DNA from: an uncultured Chloroflexota bacterium
Lineage (GTDB): Bacteria > Chloroflexota > UBA4733
Assembly: GCA_937967325.1 (NCBI GenBank)
Contig: CALBSQ010000025.1
Span: 62,001 to 126,000, forward strand
DNA: 64,000 nucleotides
Direction of reading: 5' to 3'
Below are positions 55,710-64,000 of the stretch, in pieces (positions within the stretch are counted from its first letter, which is position 1; every line of letters begins with the position of its first letter). The translations under genes were made by a program, and so were the position numbers. The notes below the pieces were generated by a model. The model ran no database searches. It saw only the letters and a list, made by a program, of their open reading frames with translations, and had not been told where the DNA came from.

Positions 55710-57146
55710 TCAGCCGGATTGCTGGTCCTGAGCGATCACCTGCTTGGCGACGGCGACCACCTGCGGAACGGCGTTCTGTAGGGTGGTCGCGCCGGTCCAG
55801 ACCGTCGCCAGCTTCTGCGAGTAGGCGGTCTGGATCTGTGCGTAGCCCGGAATGAGGGTGGCGCCGCGCGTTTTCGCCAGGAGGCCCGGGACGATGGCCT
55901 TGCGGCTGTAGGGCGCCCCGTTGACGTTGAGGAAGTCGGGGCTGTTCAAGATGGCGGGGTCAGACGGGCCGTTCAGTCCGGTGCTCGACTCCACCTTCTG
56001 GTTCTCTGGGCTGATGAGGTATTGCAGCAACTGCCATGCCGCGTCGAGATGCTTCCCCTGGCGGTAGGCGGCGGTGGCATTTTGCTCGGCAAAGGCCACG
56101 CGCTCCGAGGAGGCGTTCATTTTCGGATTGAGCACGAGGCCAAAGTCGAACTTGGCCTGGTGGGCAGTCGCCTCGTACCAGGCGCCGCTGTAGTGCATGG
56201 CCACCTTGCCGGAAAGGAAGATGTCGCCCAGCCCTTGCGGGATCTCGGCGGCGGTCGGGGCCACGTGCTCCTTCGTCGTCAGGTCGGCCAGCAGCTGCAA
56301 CGCCTGCATGGCCGGCTGCTGATCGAGCAGATAGCTCTTGCCATCGGGAGTGAGCTCGTCGCCACCGTTGCTCCAGATGTAGGAGTAGGGCACGCCGTAA
56401 TTCACCATCTCCATGCTTGTGCCCCATTGCACCGGCTTGCCGGCGTCACTCTTCGTGAGCGCCTTGGCCGTAGTCAGGAAGTCGTTCCAGGTCCAATCGT
56501 CGGTAGGGAAGGCAACCTGCGCTTTTGTAAAGAGGTCGCGGTTGTACCAGACGACGAAGTTGCCGGCCGCCCCGTGGGGTACGGCGTACCACTTGCCTTG
56601 GTACTGGCACTGGGTATACGGTGGCGAGGTGTGGTCCTCGATCTTGAACTTGTCGCGGGCCAGGTACGGGTCGAGCTGCAGGCAGAAGTTCTTGGCGAAG
56701 ATGTCCACCGCCCAGTACTCGCTCAGGCGGAACACGTCGGGCGCCGTGCCACCGGCTGCCATCGTCAGCAGCTTCGGCTCGTAGTCGGACGGGCCTTCCA
56801 GCAAGGTAGCCACGATGCCGGGATGGCCCTTGTTGAAGCCGCCCACCACCTGATCGCCCCATATCTTGAAGCGCTCGGCGCTCCCCCAAGTGAAAAAGAC
56901 GAGCTGGGCCGATCCTCCTGCCGGCGCCGCTGGCGCGGGCGCCGCGGCGGCCGCGGATGACGTTGTGCTGGCCGCGGTCGTCGCGGCCGCGCTGGACGGG
57001 GCGGTCGCCGATGTCGCGGCTTGGGCGCTTGAGCTCGTCGGCGCCGTTGTTGCTGAGGCGCCGCCGCAACTCGCTAGGCCCAACGCGAGCGCGGCCGCGC
57101 CGAAACCAGTCAGGACGCGGCGACGGCTGATCAGGACTCCAGGCAT
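55710..57146 (-). CDS. Extracellular solute-binding lipoprotein of the amidohydrolase-linked transporter
   Basis: The 478-residue protein has leader 'ISRRRVLTGFGAAALALG', lipobox 'LASC' near residue 24 and an Ala/Ser/Thr linker. The mature domain shows 'GGTAPDVFRLSEYWAVDIFA', 'GKWYAVPHGAAGNFVVWYN' and 'DDWTWNDFLTTAKAL'. ATG 57146 has AAGGAGG upstream. It follows its two permease genes (MalF-like, MalG-like) and precedes the amidohydrolases, so its ligand is likely the substrate of those enzymes. Confidence 0.9.
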   Translation of the reverse strand: MPGVLISRRRVLTGFGAAALALGLASCGGASATTAPTSSSAQAATSATAPSSAAATTAASTTSSAAAAAPAPAAPAGGSAQLVFFTWGSAERFKIWGDQVVGGFNKGHPGIVATLLEGPSDYEPKLLTMAAGGTAPDVFRLSEYWAVDIFAKNFCLQLDPYLARDKFKIEDHTSPPYTQCQYQGKWYAVPHGAAGNFVVWYNRDLFTKAQVAFPTDDWTWNDFLTTAKALTKSDAGKPVQWGTSMEMVNYGVPYSYIWSNGGDELTPDGKSYLLDQQPAMQALQLLADLTTKEHVAPTAAEIPQGLGDIFLSGKVAMHYSGAWYEATAHQAKFDFGLVLNPKMNASSERVAFAEQNATAAYRQGKHLDAAWQLLQYLISPENQKVESSTGLNGPSDPAILNSPDFLNVNGAPYSRKAIVPGLLAKTRGATLIPGYAQIQTAYSQKLATVWTGATTLQNAVPQVVAVAKQVIAQDQQSG

Positions 57147-57214
57147 GCCATCCTCCTTCTCGCTACGTGCGCCGTCGCCCACGGGGGAGCGGCGCCTTTC
57201 GAGTCTTGCTACGA

Positions 57215-58117
57215 TCATCCTTTGATCCCGCTGATCACGATGCCTTGAATGAAGTAGCGCTGGGCAAAGAAGAAGACCAATAGTGGCGGGATCATGACCA
57301 AGAGCGACACGGCCATCAACTGGTTCCAGGGCGTGACCGCCGTGGACTCGGCCCGGAACAGGTTCAGTCCGATGGCCAGGGTGAAGTGGTCGGTGCGCTG
57401 CAGGTAGATCAGGGGCTGCAGGAAGTCGTTCCAGCTCCCTAAGAAGGCAAAAATGGCCACGGCCGCGAGCGCCGGCGCGGCGAGTGGAAGACAGATCTTC
57501 AGGAAGATGTCGAAGGTCGTCGCTCCGTCGACGCGCGCGGCGTCGTCGAGCTCCAGCGGAATGGTCATGAAGAACTGTCGCATGAGGAAGATGAAGAAAG
57601 GGCCGCCGCCAAAGAAGGAAGGGACAATCAACGGGAGGAAGGTGTCGAGCCAGCCCAGATACTTGTACAGGATGAACGTCGGGATGAGCGTGACGTAAAT
57701 CGGCAGCATGATCGTGCTTAGCAGCAGCATGAAGAGCACGTTGGACCCCGTGCCACGCAAGCGAGCGAAGCCGAACGCGACGAGTGCGCAGGAGAAGGTC
57801 TGCCCGACCATCGACGAGAAGGTGATGACCAACGTGTTGCGCAGGAACAGCCCGAAGGGCTGGGCGTTCCAGCCATCTGCGTAGTTCTTCCAGAGAGCCG
57901 GATCGGGGATGATCTGAGGCGGGAAGAGAAAGACGCTGCCGATGTCCTTCAGCGACGTGGAGATCATCCACAGCAGGGGGATCAGAATGAGGATGATGCC
58001 GGCCGCGAGGATGAGGTAGGCGATGACCAAGCTTGTGCCGCGCTGGACACTGGCCCGCCGGAGCCAGCTCATGCGCGCGGCCTGGTACGAGCTCGCCCGC
58101 CGGCCCACTGTCAGCAC
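57215..58117 (-). CDS. ABC transporter permease, MalG type
   Basis: The 300-residue membrane protein has about six hydrophobic segments, starting 'LVIAYLILAAGIILILIPLL', and the EAA loop 'ELDDAARVDGATTFDIF'. It forms the channel with the MalF-type permease encoded just upstream. GTG 58117 has GGAGG eight bases before it, inside the end of the upstream gene. Confidence 0.9.
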   Translation of the reverse strand: MLTVGRRASSYQAARMSWLRRASVQRGTSLVIAYLILAAGIILILIPLLWMISTSLKDIGSVFLFPPQIIPDPALWKNYADGWNAQPFGLFLRNTLVITFSSMVGQTFSCALVAFGFARLRGTGSNVLFMLLLSTIMLPIYVTLIPTFILYKYLGWLDTFLPLIVPSFFGGGPFFIFLMRQFFMTIPLELDDAARVDGATTFDIFLKICLPLAAPALAAVAIFAFLGSWNDFLQPLIYLQRTDHFTLAIGLNLFRAESTAVTPWNQLMAVSLLVMIPPLLVFFFAQRYFIQGIVISGIKG

Positions 58118-58120
58118 ACG

Positions 58121-59056
58121 CTACCTCCGTCCGCGCAGCTCGCCTTCGTAGTAGACCCACATGGGCGACGACTTGAAGATCAGTACCGTCAGGAGCAGGA
58201 TGATGAGCAAGAGCACCCAGGCCAGCGCCGAGGCGTAACCCATCTTGAAAAACTGGAAGGCGTTCTGATACAGGTAGAGCACATACATCAGCGTGGCGTC
58301 GTTCGGTCCGCCGGAGGTCATCACGTAGGCATTGGTGAAGGCCTGAAACGAGTTGATCACACCCAAGACCAGATTGAAGAAGAGCACGGGGCTGATCATA
58401 GGGACCGTGACCGACCAGAAGCGCTGCCAGGCGCCGGCGCCGTCGATGGCGGCAGCTTCGTAGAGCGTCGTCGGGATACCCTGGAGTCCGGCCAGAAAGA
58501 TGATCATGGCGCTGCCGACACCCCAGAGGCTCACGATGATCAGCGCGGGCAGCGCCCAGAACTCGGAGGCGAGCCAGAGCGGTCCCTGAACGTGTACCAG
58601 ACGGAGCGCCAGGTTGATCGGGCCGAAGTCGGGATTGAAGATCCAGAGCCAGAGCACGGCGACGGCCACCCCGGAGATGACGCTCGGCATGTAGTACAGC
58701 GTGCGAATGACGGCGACGGCCTTGAGCTTCTGGTTGAGCAGCAAGGCGATGCAGAAGGCCAGGGCGATGTGCAAGGGGATGCCGATACCGGAGTAGAGGG
58801 TGGAGACCTTGAGCGCCTGCCAGAACAGGGGGTCGCCCGAGAGGAGATGGACGAAGTTCTGCAGGCCAACGAACTTGGGTGGGGTCAGCAGATCCCACGA
58901 GGAGAAGGACAGCGCGAGCGTGGCCAGCATGGGGCCGGCGACGAAGAGGAGGAAGCCGATCAGCCACGGCGAGATGAAGAGGTAGAACTCGAGGTTCTCC
59001 CGTTGCCGCGTCGTGCGCGGCTGGACGCCAACTCGTAGTGCCCTCTGGCCAATCAT
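58121..59056 (-). CDS. ABC transporter permease, MalF/UgpA type
   Basis: The 311-residue protein has a first helix 'LFISPWLIGFLLFVAGPMLA' and an EAA loop 'LYEAAAIDGAGAWQRF'. ATG 59056 follows AGGAGG at a longish 14 bases. It is the first gene of the seven-gene minus-strand cluster and is divergent from the isomerase gene at 59232; the 175-base gap should hold the operon promoter, though I see no strong match. Confidence 0.9.
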   Translation of the reverse strand: MIGQRALRVGVQPRTTRQRENLEFYLFISPWLIGFLLFVAGPMLATLALSFSSWDLLTPPKFVGLQNFVHLLSGDPLFWQALKVSTLYSGIGIPLHIALAFCIALLLNQKLKAVAVIRTLYYMPSVISGVAVAVLWLWIFNPDFGPINLALRLVHVQGPLWLASEFWALPALIIVSLWGVGSAMIIFLAGLQGIPTTLYEAAAIDGAGAWQRFWSVTVPMISPVLFFNLVLGVINSFQAFTNAYVMTSGGPNDATLMYVLYLYQNAFQFFKMGYASALAWVLLLIILLLTVLIFKSSPMWVYYEGELRGRR

Positions 59057-59231
59057 CCGGCGCCTGGAGCCTCCTGTGCCGCGGAAACCGACCGTCGCTT
59101 GCGGCCCATCAATCCTAGACGGCGAATGCCGCGGCGTCAACGGCGGGATAGGCTTGCAGGCTTCTCCGCTTCATGGATCACGTCAAGCGACTGTCCGAGC
59201 CACTGCTACCATAGGGCACAGGAGGTCCAGC

Positions 59232-60032
59232 ATGCTCTTCGGACTCAACACTAGCGATCCCGAGCGGATGGCCACGGCGCAACAGTGGGGCTACGACTTC
59301 GTCGAGATTGGCGCCCGCGCGGTGCTGCCATTCGAGCCGGACGATGCGTGGCACCCGCGCCGTCGCCAGCTCCTGGATACAGGAGCGGGGATTACTCACC
59401 TGGCCGGCTTCATCCCGGCGGAGGCGAGGTTCGTCGGTCCGGACGTGGACTGGGGCCGGGTGCGCGGCTACCTGGAGACTTGCGTCGGCCGGGCTGCCGA
59501 AGTCGGCGTCCGCGTCTTCAATTGGGGCAGCGCGCCATCGAAGAGTGTTCCGCTGGGGTGGGCAGTTTCGCGGGCCTACGCGCAGATCGAGCAGGTCGCG
59601 CACTTGATTGCCGACGTGATGGCGCCGCTCGACTGCACCTGCGTGATCGAGCCGATCAACCCGCGCGAGTGCAACATCATCTACTATCTGACCGACGCGG
59701 TGCTGGTCGCCGCCTCGGTCAACCGGCCCCAGATCCGCGTCCTGGCCGACTTCTTCCACGTTGCGCTGCAGAACGAGCCGCTCGAACACGTCGCGGCGGC
59801 ACGCGACTGGCTGGCCCACGTCCATACCTCCGGCCCGGACCGTCACTTCCCCAAGCCGACCGACCCCTGGGATCACGCTGCCTTCCTGCGGGCATTGCGG
59901 CGGGCCGGCTACGACCGGACGCTGTCCTTCGAGAGCCACCGCCTCCCACCCGGCGCCGACTACGCCGAGGAGGCGCGCGCCGGCATTACCTACATCCGGT
60001 GGCTGTACGACCAGGTGGGCCGCGAAGGCTGA
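59232..60032 (+). CDS. Sugar phosphate isomerase/epimerase (xylose-isomerase-like TIM barrel)
   Basis: The 266-residue protein begins 'LFGLNTSDPERMATAQQWGY' and 'DFVEIGARAV', and has the metal-binding 'VIEPINPREC' (Glu), 'LADFFHVALQNEPLEHV' (Asp, His), 'HVHTSGPDRHFP' and 'LSFESH' (Glu), the AP-endonuclease family 2 pattern. Such enzymes isomerise or epimerise keto-sugars. ATG 59232 follows GGAGG. It is divergent from the transporter cluster and may share its pathway. Confidence 0.85.
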   Translation: MLFGLNTSDPERMATAQQWGYDFVEIGARAVLPFEPDDAWHPRRRQLLDTGAGITHLAGFIPAEARFVGPDVDWGRVRGYLETCVGRAAEVGVRVFNWGSAPSKSVPLGWAVSRAYAQIEQVAHLIADVMAPLDCTCVIEPINPRECNIIYYLTDAVLVAASVNRPQIRVLADFFHVALQNEPLEHVAAARDWLAHVHTSGPDRHFPKPTDPWDHAAFLRALRRAGYDRTLSFESHRLPPGADYAEEARAGITYIRWLYDQVGREG

Positions 60033-60042
60033 CACGGCGGAT

Positions 60043-60095
60043 GCCCGGCGACTTACGTCGCGGGCAACATCCGGCAAAGCCCGCCTTCGCGGGCT
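60043..60095. terminator. Double hairpin between convergent genes
   Basis: A bulged stem (60043-60065, GCCCGGCGAC/GTCGCGGGC) is followed by AGCCCGC-cttc-GCGGGCT (60078-60095). Both lie between the isomerase stop and the convergent glycoside hydrolase stop, so a two-way terminator is likely despite lacking T-runs. Confidence 0.5.
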
Positions 60096-60171
60096 CTCCG
60101 ACACGGCTGCGTTAACTCCCGCATGCCGAAGCTAGGCCGAACAGAGTGCAAGTATTGTTTGGCCGCTCACC

Positions 60172-62226
60172 TTATCTTCCTTCGTCAACCATGAACTCGA
60201 TGACCCCGTACGTCTGCAAGCGCGGCACTTCCAGGTGCAGATGTTCTACCTCTCTTTCCAGAGTCAGCACCTGGCTTCCGCTGGACAGATCCGGTGACAG
60301 GAAGCGGGCATGGATGTCCCTGTTATCTGACTCGCAAAGTAACTGCGTGGAAAGCGTTACGCCGAGCCGATCTACCGCGCGGCCCAGGTCGAAATTCAGC
60401 AGGTGGAGGACGAGGCGGTCGGTGACCGTTTGGCGGGCCAGGCTGACCACAACTCCTGAATCTCCGCGCAGCTCGATCAACGACGGCCGGTCACGCGCCT
60501 CTCGTACGGCCTTCACTAGGGCCGCCGCCATGACGCCGTCTCGCCGTTCCATGGCCATGCTGCCGTAGTCATCATCCGGCGTGCCGACTATAACGGCGCA
60601 GCGACCGGCGCCGCTGTTGCGCCACACTACCGCCGCTCGCCCCCGGTCGCCGGCGTCTGGTGCAAGATCGGCCAACGCCGGTGCGGACCGGCGCTCCCAG
60701 AGCTCCGAACGCCCGCCCACCTCCCCGACCATGACCAAGACGCCTCCGTGGCACACGTAGGCGCGCAGGCGCTCCGCCTCAATGTCGGTGAGGCACTCCA
60801 CTCCGGCGAGGACGACCACGCGATAGCCGGCCAGACTGGCAGCGTCAGCATCACGGTCCAGCAACACCCGGCTGAGGACGTTGGCCTCGGTGAGGGCCAG
60901 CAACGCGAATTCCCATGGCTTACGGATACGCCCTCGAGCAGCATCGCGCGCGCAACTGGCGCCCGAATAAAATACCCCGACGTCGCCAACCGACTCCAGG
61001 CCCACATACAGTTCGCGGTGACTGGCGAGGAAGCGCTGGTACTCACGTATCGCCTCCATAGCCTCCCGTGTCGCCGTATCCGCGAGGGCGAAGCGAACCG
61101 CGATGGCGTCACCGAGCATGGGGACGAAGGCGCCACCGAACGCGGCGCCCTCGGCGATCGCCAGGCGATACTCATCGGGCGAGCATACTCGCCAGTAGCC
61201 GCTGGCCGGCGCCGGTTGCAGCATGCAGAGGACCGCCTTGCGGCCCCGACCTTCCGCCTCTCCCCAGCGATACTGGGCCACGCCGCTGACGATGCCTTGC
61301 TGATCGCGGCGAGGCATGGTGTAGTTACCGTCCTCCGTCCAAATGACGTCGCATGCCGCGTCAACCCCCCTGGCCTTGTGGGCATTGGCGGAGGTGATTG
61401 CCAGCGGATTGCGCGATCGTGCCGTCTCCCGTAATGCGGCGATGGCCTGGGCCACGCTCTGGTCGACGAACGCCGTCCAGGCGGCGTAGACCGGGTCGTC
61501 GGCGGGAAGGAGCGCGACTGCCGTTTCGGTGGGCGCAAGGTCGCGTGACACGGCTGTGCTGGCTGGCCGCGGGATGGCGTGAGGCCGACCAAGCAGGCTG
61601 GCGCTATAGGTGGCAAAGGCGGCCTGGCAATGAGCGCAATGGCAGCGATTGAACAGGTTGTCCCAGAAGATGTCGTCGGCGCCCGTATCTGCCGCCAGGC
61701 GCGCTACCTGCCGTTTGGCGTCGAGCCAAGCCGGGTGGTTGATGCAGGCCAGGTAGCGCGATGGCTGTCCGCCATAGAGGTTCGGGGCGCCATCCGGGCC
61801 CTGTTGCAGCCAGTCGCGCGCCTCGGGCATCTCCCGCAGGTAGCTCTTCCAGAACACGTTGGTCAGCGAGCAGTAGGCGGTGACGCGCAGCCCATGCTCG
61901 TGCGCCACCTGGGCGAATCGCCGGACGTCCTCCTGATTGGGCGCTTCATCGCGTGGCGCATAGCCGGCGCTGAAGGTGACCCACAGGCAGGTATAGCCCA
62001 GGCTCGCCAGCCAGGCTACTTTACGCTCGGGAACATCGCGGTAGAGTCCACTCAGCACGGGCAATGCCTGAGGCAAGGGAACGAAGCCCGGGTCCGCCGA
62101 GTCGTTCAGGTAAGACCAGCTCCCCTCCAGTGCCTTGCCCAGTTGCAGAGGGCCACCGTCAAAACGTACCTGCCGCGGACAGCCTGGCCGTGCCCAGGAG
62201 GGGGCGGGAGCGTGCTCAGCGCGCAC
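60172..62226 (-). CDS. Putative glycoside hydrolase (GHL6/beta-galactosidase-like)
   Basis: The 684-residue protein starts with a TIM barrel: 'RKVAWLASLGYTCLWVTFSA', 'HGLRVTAYCSLTNVFW', 'GADDIFWDNLFNRCHCAHC', 'DVIWTEDGNYT', resembling hypothetical glycosyl hydrolase 6 domains. A region like a beta-galactosidase trimerisation domain follows ('ALTEANVLSRVLLDRDADA', 'AYVCHGGVLVMVGEVGG'), then a small C-terminal beta domain. No signal peptide is seen. GTG 62226 overlaps the upstream M14 carboxypeptidase gene by 11 bases. Substrate unknown; with the SBP and peptidase it suggests use of a glycoconjugate. Confidence 0.65.
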   Translation of the reverse strand: MRAEHAPAPSWARPGCPRQVRFDGGPLQLGKALEGSWSYLNDSADPGFVPLPQALPVLSGLYRDVPERKVAWLASLGYTCLWVTFSAGYAPRDEAPNQEDVRRFAQVAHEHGLRVTAYCSLTNVFWKSYLREMPEARDWLQQGPDGAPNLYGGQPSRYLACINHPAWLDAKRQVARLAADTGADDIFWDNLFNRCHCAHCQAAFATYSASLLGRPHAIPRPASTAVSRDLAPTETAVALLPADDPVYAAWTAFVDQSVAQAIAALRETARSRNPLAITSANAHKARGVDAACDVIWTEDGNYTMPRRDQQGIVSGVAQYRWGEAEGRGRKAVLCMLQPAPASGYWRVCSPDEYRLAIAEGAAFGGAFVPMLGDAIAVRFALADTATREAMEAIREYQRFLASHRELYVGLESVGDVGVFYSGASCARDAARGRIRKPWEFALLALTEANVLSRVLLDRDADAASLAGYRVVVLAGVECLTDIEAERLRAYVCHGGVLVMVGEVGGRSELWERRSAPALADLAPDAGDRGRAAVVWRNSGAGRCAVIVGTPDDDYGSMAMERRDGVMAAALVKAVREARDRPSLIELRGDSGVVVSLARQTVTDRLVLHLLNFDLGRAVDRLGVTLSTQLLCESDNRDIHARFLSPDLSSGSQVLTLEREVEHLHLEVPRLQTYGVIEFMVDEGR

Positions 62227-63385
62227 TGTTGCCGCCCCCTTCCAACGCCATCATCGCGGCGCGCAACACGGTGATTCCACACTGCATACAGCCGGAGCGG
62301 CCGTTCACCATGTTGGGCTCGTACAGCGCCGTGGGCGTCCCGTCGAGCAGAGCCAGTTGATGCGCAGCGTGCGTCGCCGGGATGATGGGAAACTGTTGAT
62401 GCTGGCTCAGTGCCGCCGTGTTGAAGCGCAGAGCGTCGATCAGGGCCACCTGCCTGCCCCGGTCGCCGTCCGAATAGACACTGGAAGGAACGACATAGCA
62501 ACCTTCGTATGGCGGGTCGCCGTGGCCGCGGGGACCGACATACCCGTGGAAGTTGAGATAGAGCGCGACCGGTTGCGCGCGCAGCCAGCGCCACAGCGCG
62601 GAGGCCTCCGCGACGCCCGGCGATGTACCGTTCGCCGCATCAGCATAGGACTGGATCAAGTTGGCGCCCTGTGCCGTGAAGCAAGGACGTCCCAGGACAG
62701 CGCCGTCCGGATTCGTCATCGGGATCAGCTCAAAGCGATAGCGTCTTCTCCACGCGCGTGCCTCAGGCACACTCGACAGCAGGTATTCGCCGATCCCGCG
62801 TACCGCCCAGGCGCCTGCCGCTTCAGTGGCATGCTCCCCGGCGGCAATGACCACCCGCGGACGCCGTTCCAGCCCTTCGCCTTCGGCGACGGAGAGGTAA
62901 TGGAGGAGCCGCCCTTCCGCCGACTCGCCGAGGGTTCCGACACGGGCGTACGTGCCATAGCGTGCCGTCAGCTCCTCCAGATACCCACCCAGCTCCGAGT
63001 AGAAGATGGGCAAGACGTTGGAGAGGCGCAGCTCTTCACGCGGAGCCACAGATAGCGTGATCCGGTAGCCATCGGCCCCCGCCTCCAGAGTGTCCTCCCC
63101 GGCAAAGGAAGCATAGGGAACGGCGTGCCAGCTTTGGCCCCGCCGTACCCAGACAATGGCGGCAACGTCGCCGGCGAAGGTGCGTATGCCGCCGTCACTG
63201 ATGTCTGGGTCCGGGTACACGTCAAGCTGGATACGATGTGGCCGGTCGTCGCCCACCAGACGAAGGTGGAAGTAGTAGCGATAACCTCCGGGTTGATCAG
63301 CGACCACATTCGCCGCCCAGTGGTCCTCTCCCACCTGGCGAATGTGCTTGCTGTTACCCCCCTCACAGTCGGCCGTGATGAGCAT
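62216..63385 (-). CDS. M14 family zinc carboxypeptidase-like protein
   Basis: This 389-residue protein has an N-terminal beta-rich part (residues ~1-120) and an M14 peptidase domain. The zinc motif H-x-x-E is 'GEHATE', and a third ligand His is in 'LYLNFHGYVG'; 'ELIPMTNPDGA' is also typical. The catalytic Glu near the C-terminus could be in 'ALYEPN'. M14 enzymes remove C-terminal residues or cleave peptidoglycan peptides; some deacylate small molecules. It begins eight bases after the SBP stop and overlaps the hydrolase gene, all one operon. Confidence 0.8.
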   Translation of the reverse strand: MLITADCEGGNSKHIRQVGEDHWAANVVADQPGGYRYYFHLRLVGDDRPHRIQLDVYPDPDISDGGIRTFAGDVAAIVWVRRGQSWHAVPYASFAGEDTLEAGADGYRITLSVAPREELRLSNVLPIFYSELGGYLEELTARYGTYARVGTLGESAEGRLLHYLSVAEGEGLERRPRVVIAAGEHATEAAGAWAVRGIGEYLLSSVPEARAWRRRYRFELIPMTNPDGAVLGRPCFTAQGANLIQSYADAANGTSPGVAEASALWRWLRAQPVALYLNFHGYVGPRGHGDPPYEGCYVVPSSVYSDGDRGRQVALIDALRFNTAALSQHQQFPIIPATHAAHQLALLDGTPTALYEPNMVNGRSGCMQCGITVLRAAMMALEGGGNSAR

Positions 63386-63392
63386 GCGTGCC

Positions 63393-64000
63393 CTACTTTA
63401 CCGTGGCAATGTAGGCGTTGATCTGCTGCGTGATCGACTTGGCGCCATCCTCCGGCGAGACCTTTCCGGACAGGATATCGGCCTGCACGGTGCTCCAGGT
63501 CTTCCGGAAGACATTCTGGTCGAGTTGCGGCGGATTGGGGAAGGGAGTGGATTCCGACAGGGCCTTCACGAACCAACCCTTGGCGCCGTTGTGGTCCTGG
63601 GGCTGGATGTAGGCCGCCGACTCGGCAACCGCCTTGACGGCCGGCTGACGAGAGGCCTTGATCAGCAAGGGGCCGGATTGGGGGTTGAGGCCGAAATAGG
63701 TGGCGAAGCTCCATGCCTGATCCACCTGCTTGGTAGCTCGCGGGATGCACAGGCCTCGGCCACCCGCGGAGCTTGCCGCCTGCTTTCCATGCGGGAGCCG
63801 GCTGACCGACCAATCCGCCTTGACCTTGTCCGTCGCCCAGGCATAGGACCAGCTCCCCAGGGGCACCATGGCAATCTGCCCCGCGGCGAAGCGATCCAGG
63901 AAGTTTTGTTGCTTCTGCTCATCGGCTGTCGGCGAGTAGGGCTTGAGATCGGAGAAGTAGTAGCGGAAGCTCTGCACCGCCTCCGGACTGTCGAGCGTAC
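63393..64000 (-). CDS. Extracellular solute-binding protein (C-terminal part, cut by window edge)
   Basis: The frame is open to the right edge, so about 200 C-terminal residues are visible. They show SBP features: 'AGQIAMVPLGSWSYAWA', 'GGRGLCIPRATKQVDQAWSF' and the terminal 'KSITQQINAYIATVK'. The gene begins beyond 64000. It is followed closely by the M14 peptidase and glycoside hydrolase genes, with permease genes expected upstream outside the window. Confidence 0.85.
   Translation of the reverse strand, partial: TLDSPEAVQSFRYYFSDLKPYSPTADEQKQQNFLDRFAAGQIAMVPLGSWSYAWATDKVKADWSVSRLPHGKQAASSAGGRGLCIPRATKQVDQAWSFATYFGLNPQSGPLLIKASRQPAVKAVAESAAYIQPQDHNGAKGWFVKALSESTPFPNPPQLDQNVFRKTWSTVQADILSGKVSPEDGAKSITQQINAYIATVK

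Noticed and set aside
55710..58967. A single 1085-codon minus-strand frame covering SBP and permeases
   Set aside because: Only the SBP portion is real; the upstream part lies in a different frame from the two permeases and has no family features.

Overview
The window is a high-G+C stretch of bacterial chromosome. It carries many carbohydrate ABC-transporter genes, PhyH-type dioxygenases, a sulfatase, Uma2-family genes and several toxin-antitoxin pairs. The substrate-binding lipoproteins share twin-arginine-like leaders, a LAAC or LASC lipobox and long Ala/Ser/Thr linkers. This mix looks most like a Chloroflexota (Thermomicrobia-like) bacterium. That assignment is an inference from gene content; there is no rRNA or marker gene in the window to confirm it.

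Layout. 1-8.7 kb: end of a substrate-binding protein (SBP), a DegT aminotransferase, a translationally coupled threonine dehydratase/E1-transketolase pair, an orphan SBP and a sulfatase. 8.7-12.6 kb: a PhyH dioxygenase divergent from an SRPBCC-methyltransferase fusion and a DUF5596 protein, then a short inverted-repeat element and a deletion scar joining two gene fragments. 12.6-20.4 kb: an SBP-permease-permease operon, an IclR regulator, an IlvD/Edd dehydratase interrupted by an in-frame TAG, and a shortened SBP.

20.8-36.3 kb: one long plus-strand defence operon, brxE-brxA-brxB-brxC-pglX(N)-DUF3800-pglX(C)-pglZ-brxL. It is a BREX system with two unusual traits. It combines brxE (type 6 hallmark) with brxL (type 1 hallmark). 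Its pglX is split at the methyltransferase/target-recognition boundary by a gene for a predicted nuclease-like DUF3800 protein. This is the most interesting object in the window.

36.4-51.7 kb: an accessory region with four toxin-antitoxin pairs (HigBA-like, DUF433/DUF5615, Xre/RES, Phd/ParE), a DRG/Obg-like GTPase, two Uma2 genes, a nucleotidyltransferase, a GreA-like factor and an MhqO/MhqD-like pair. Several broken genes lie here: a GNAT, a Gfo/Idh oxidoreductase, an SBP tail and a Dps-like tail. 52-64 kb: a minus-strand cluster runs permease, permease, SBP, two paralogous amidohydrolases, a Rieske protein and a PhyH dioxygenase, apparently for uptake and oxidative/hydrolytic breakdown of one unknown compound. 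A divergent TIM-barrel isomerase follows, then a second operon of SBP, M14 carboxypeptidase and glycoside hydrolase that runs off the right edge.

In broad terms the metabolic genes import and dismantle plant- or polymer-derived organics, while the centre is a defence and stress island. The number of broken genes suggests ongoing gene turnover. Some single-base lesions could instead be assembly errors.
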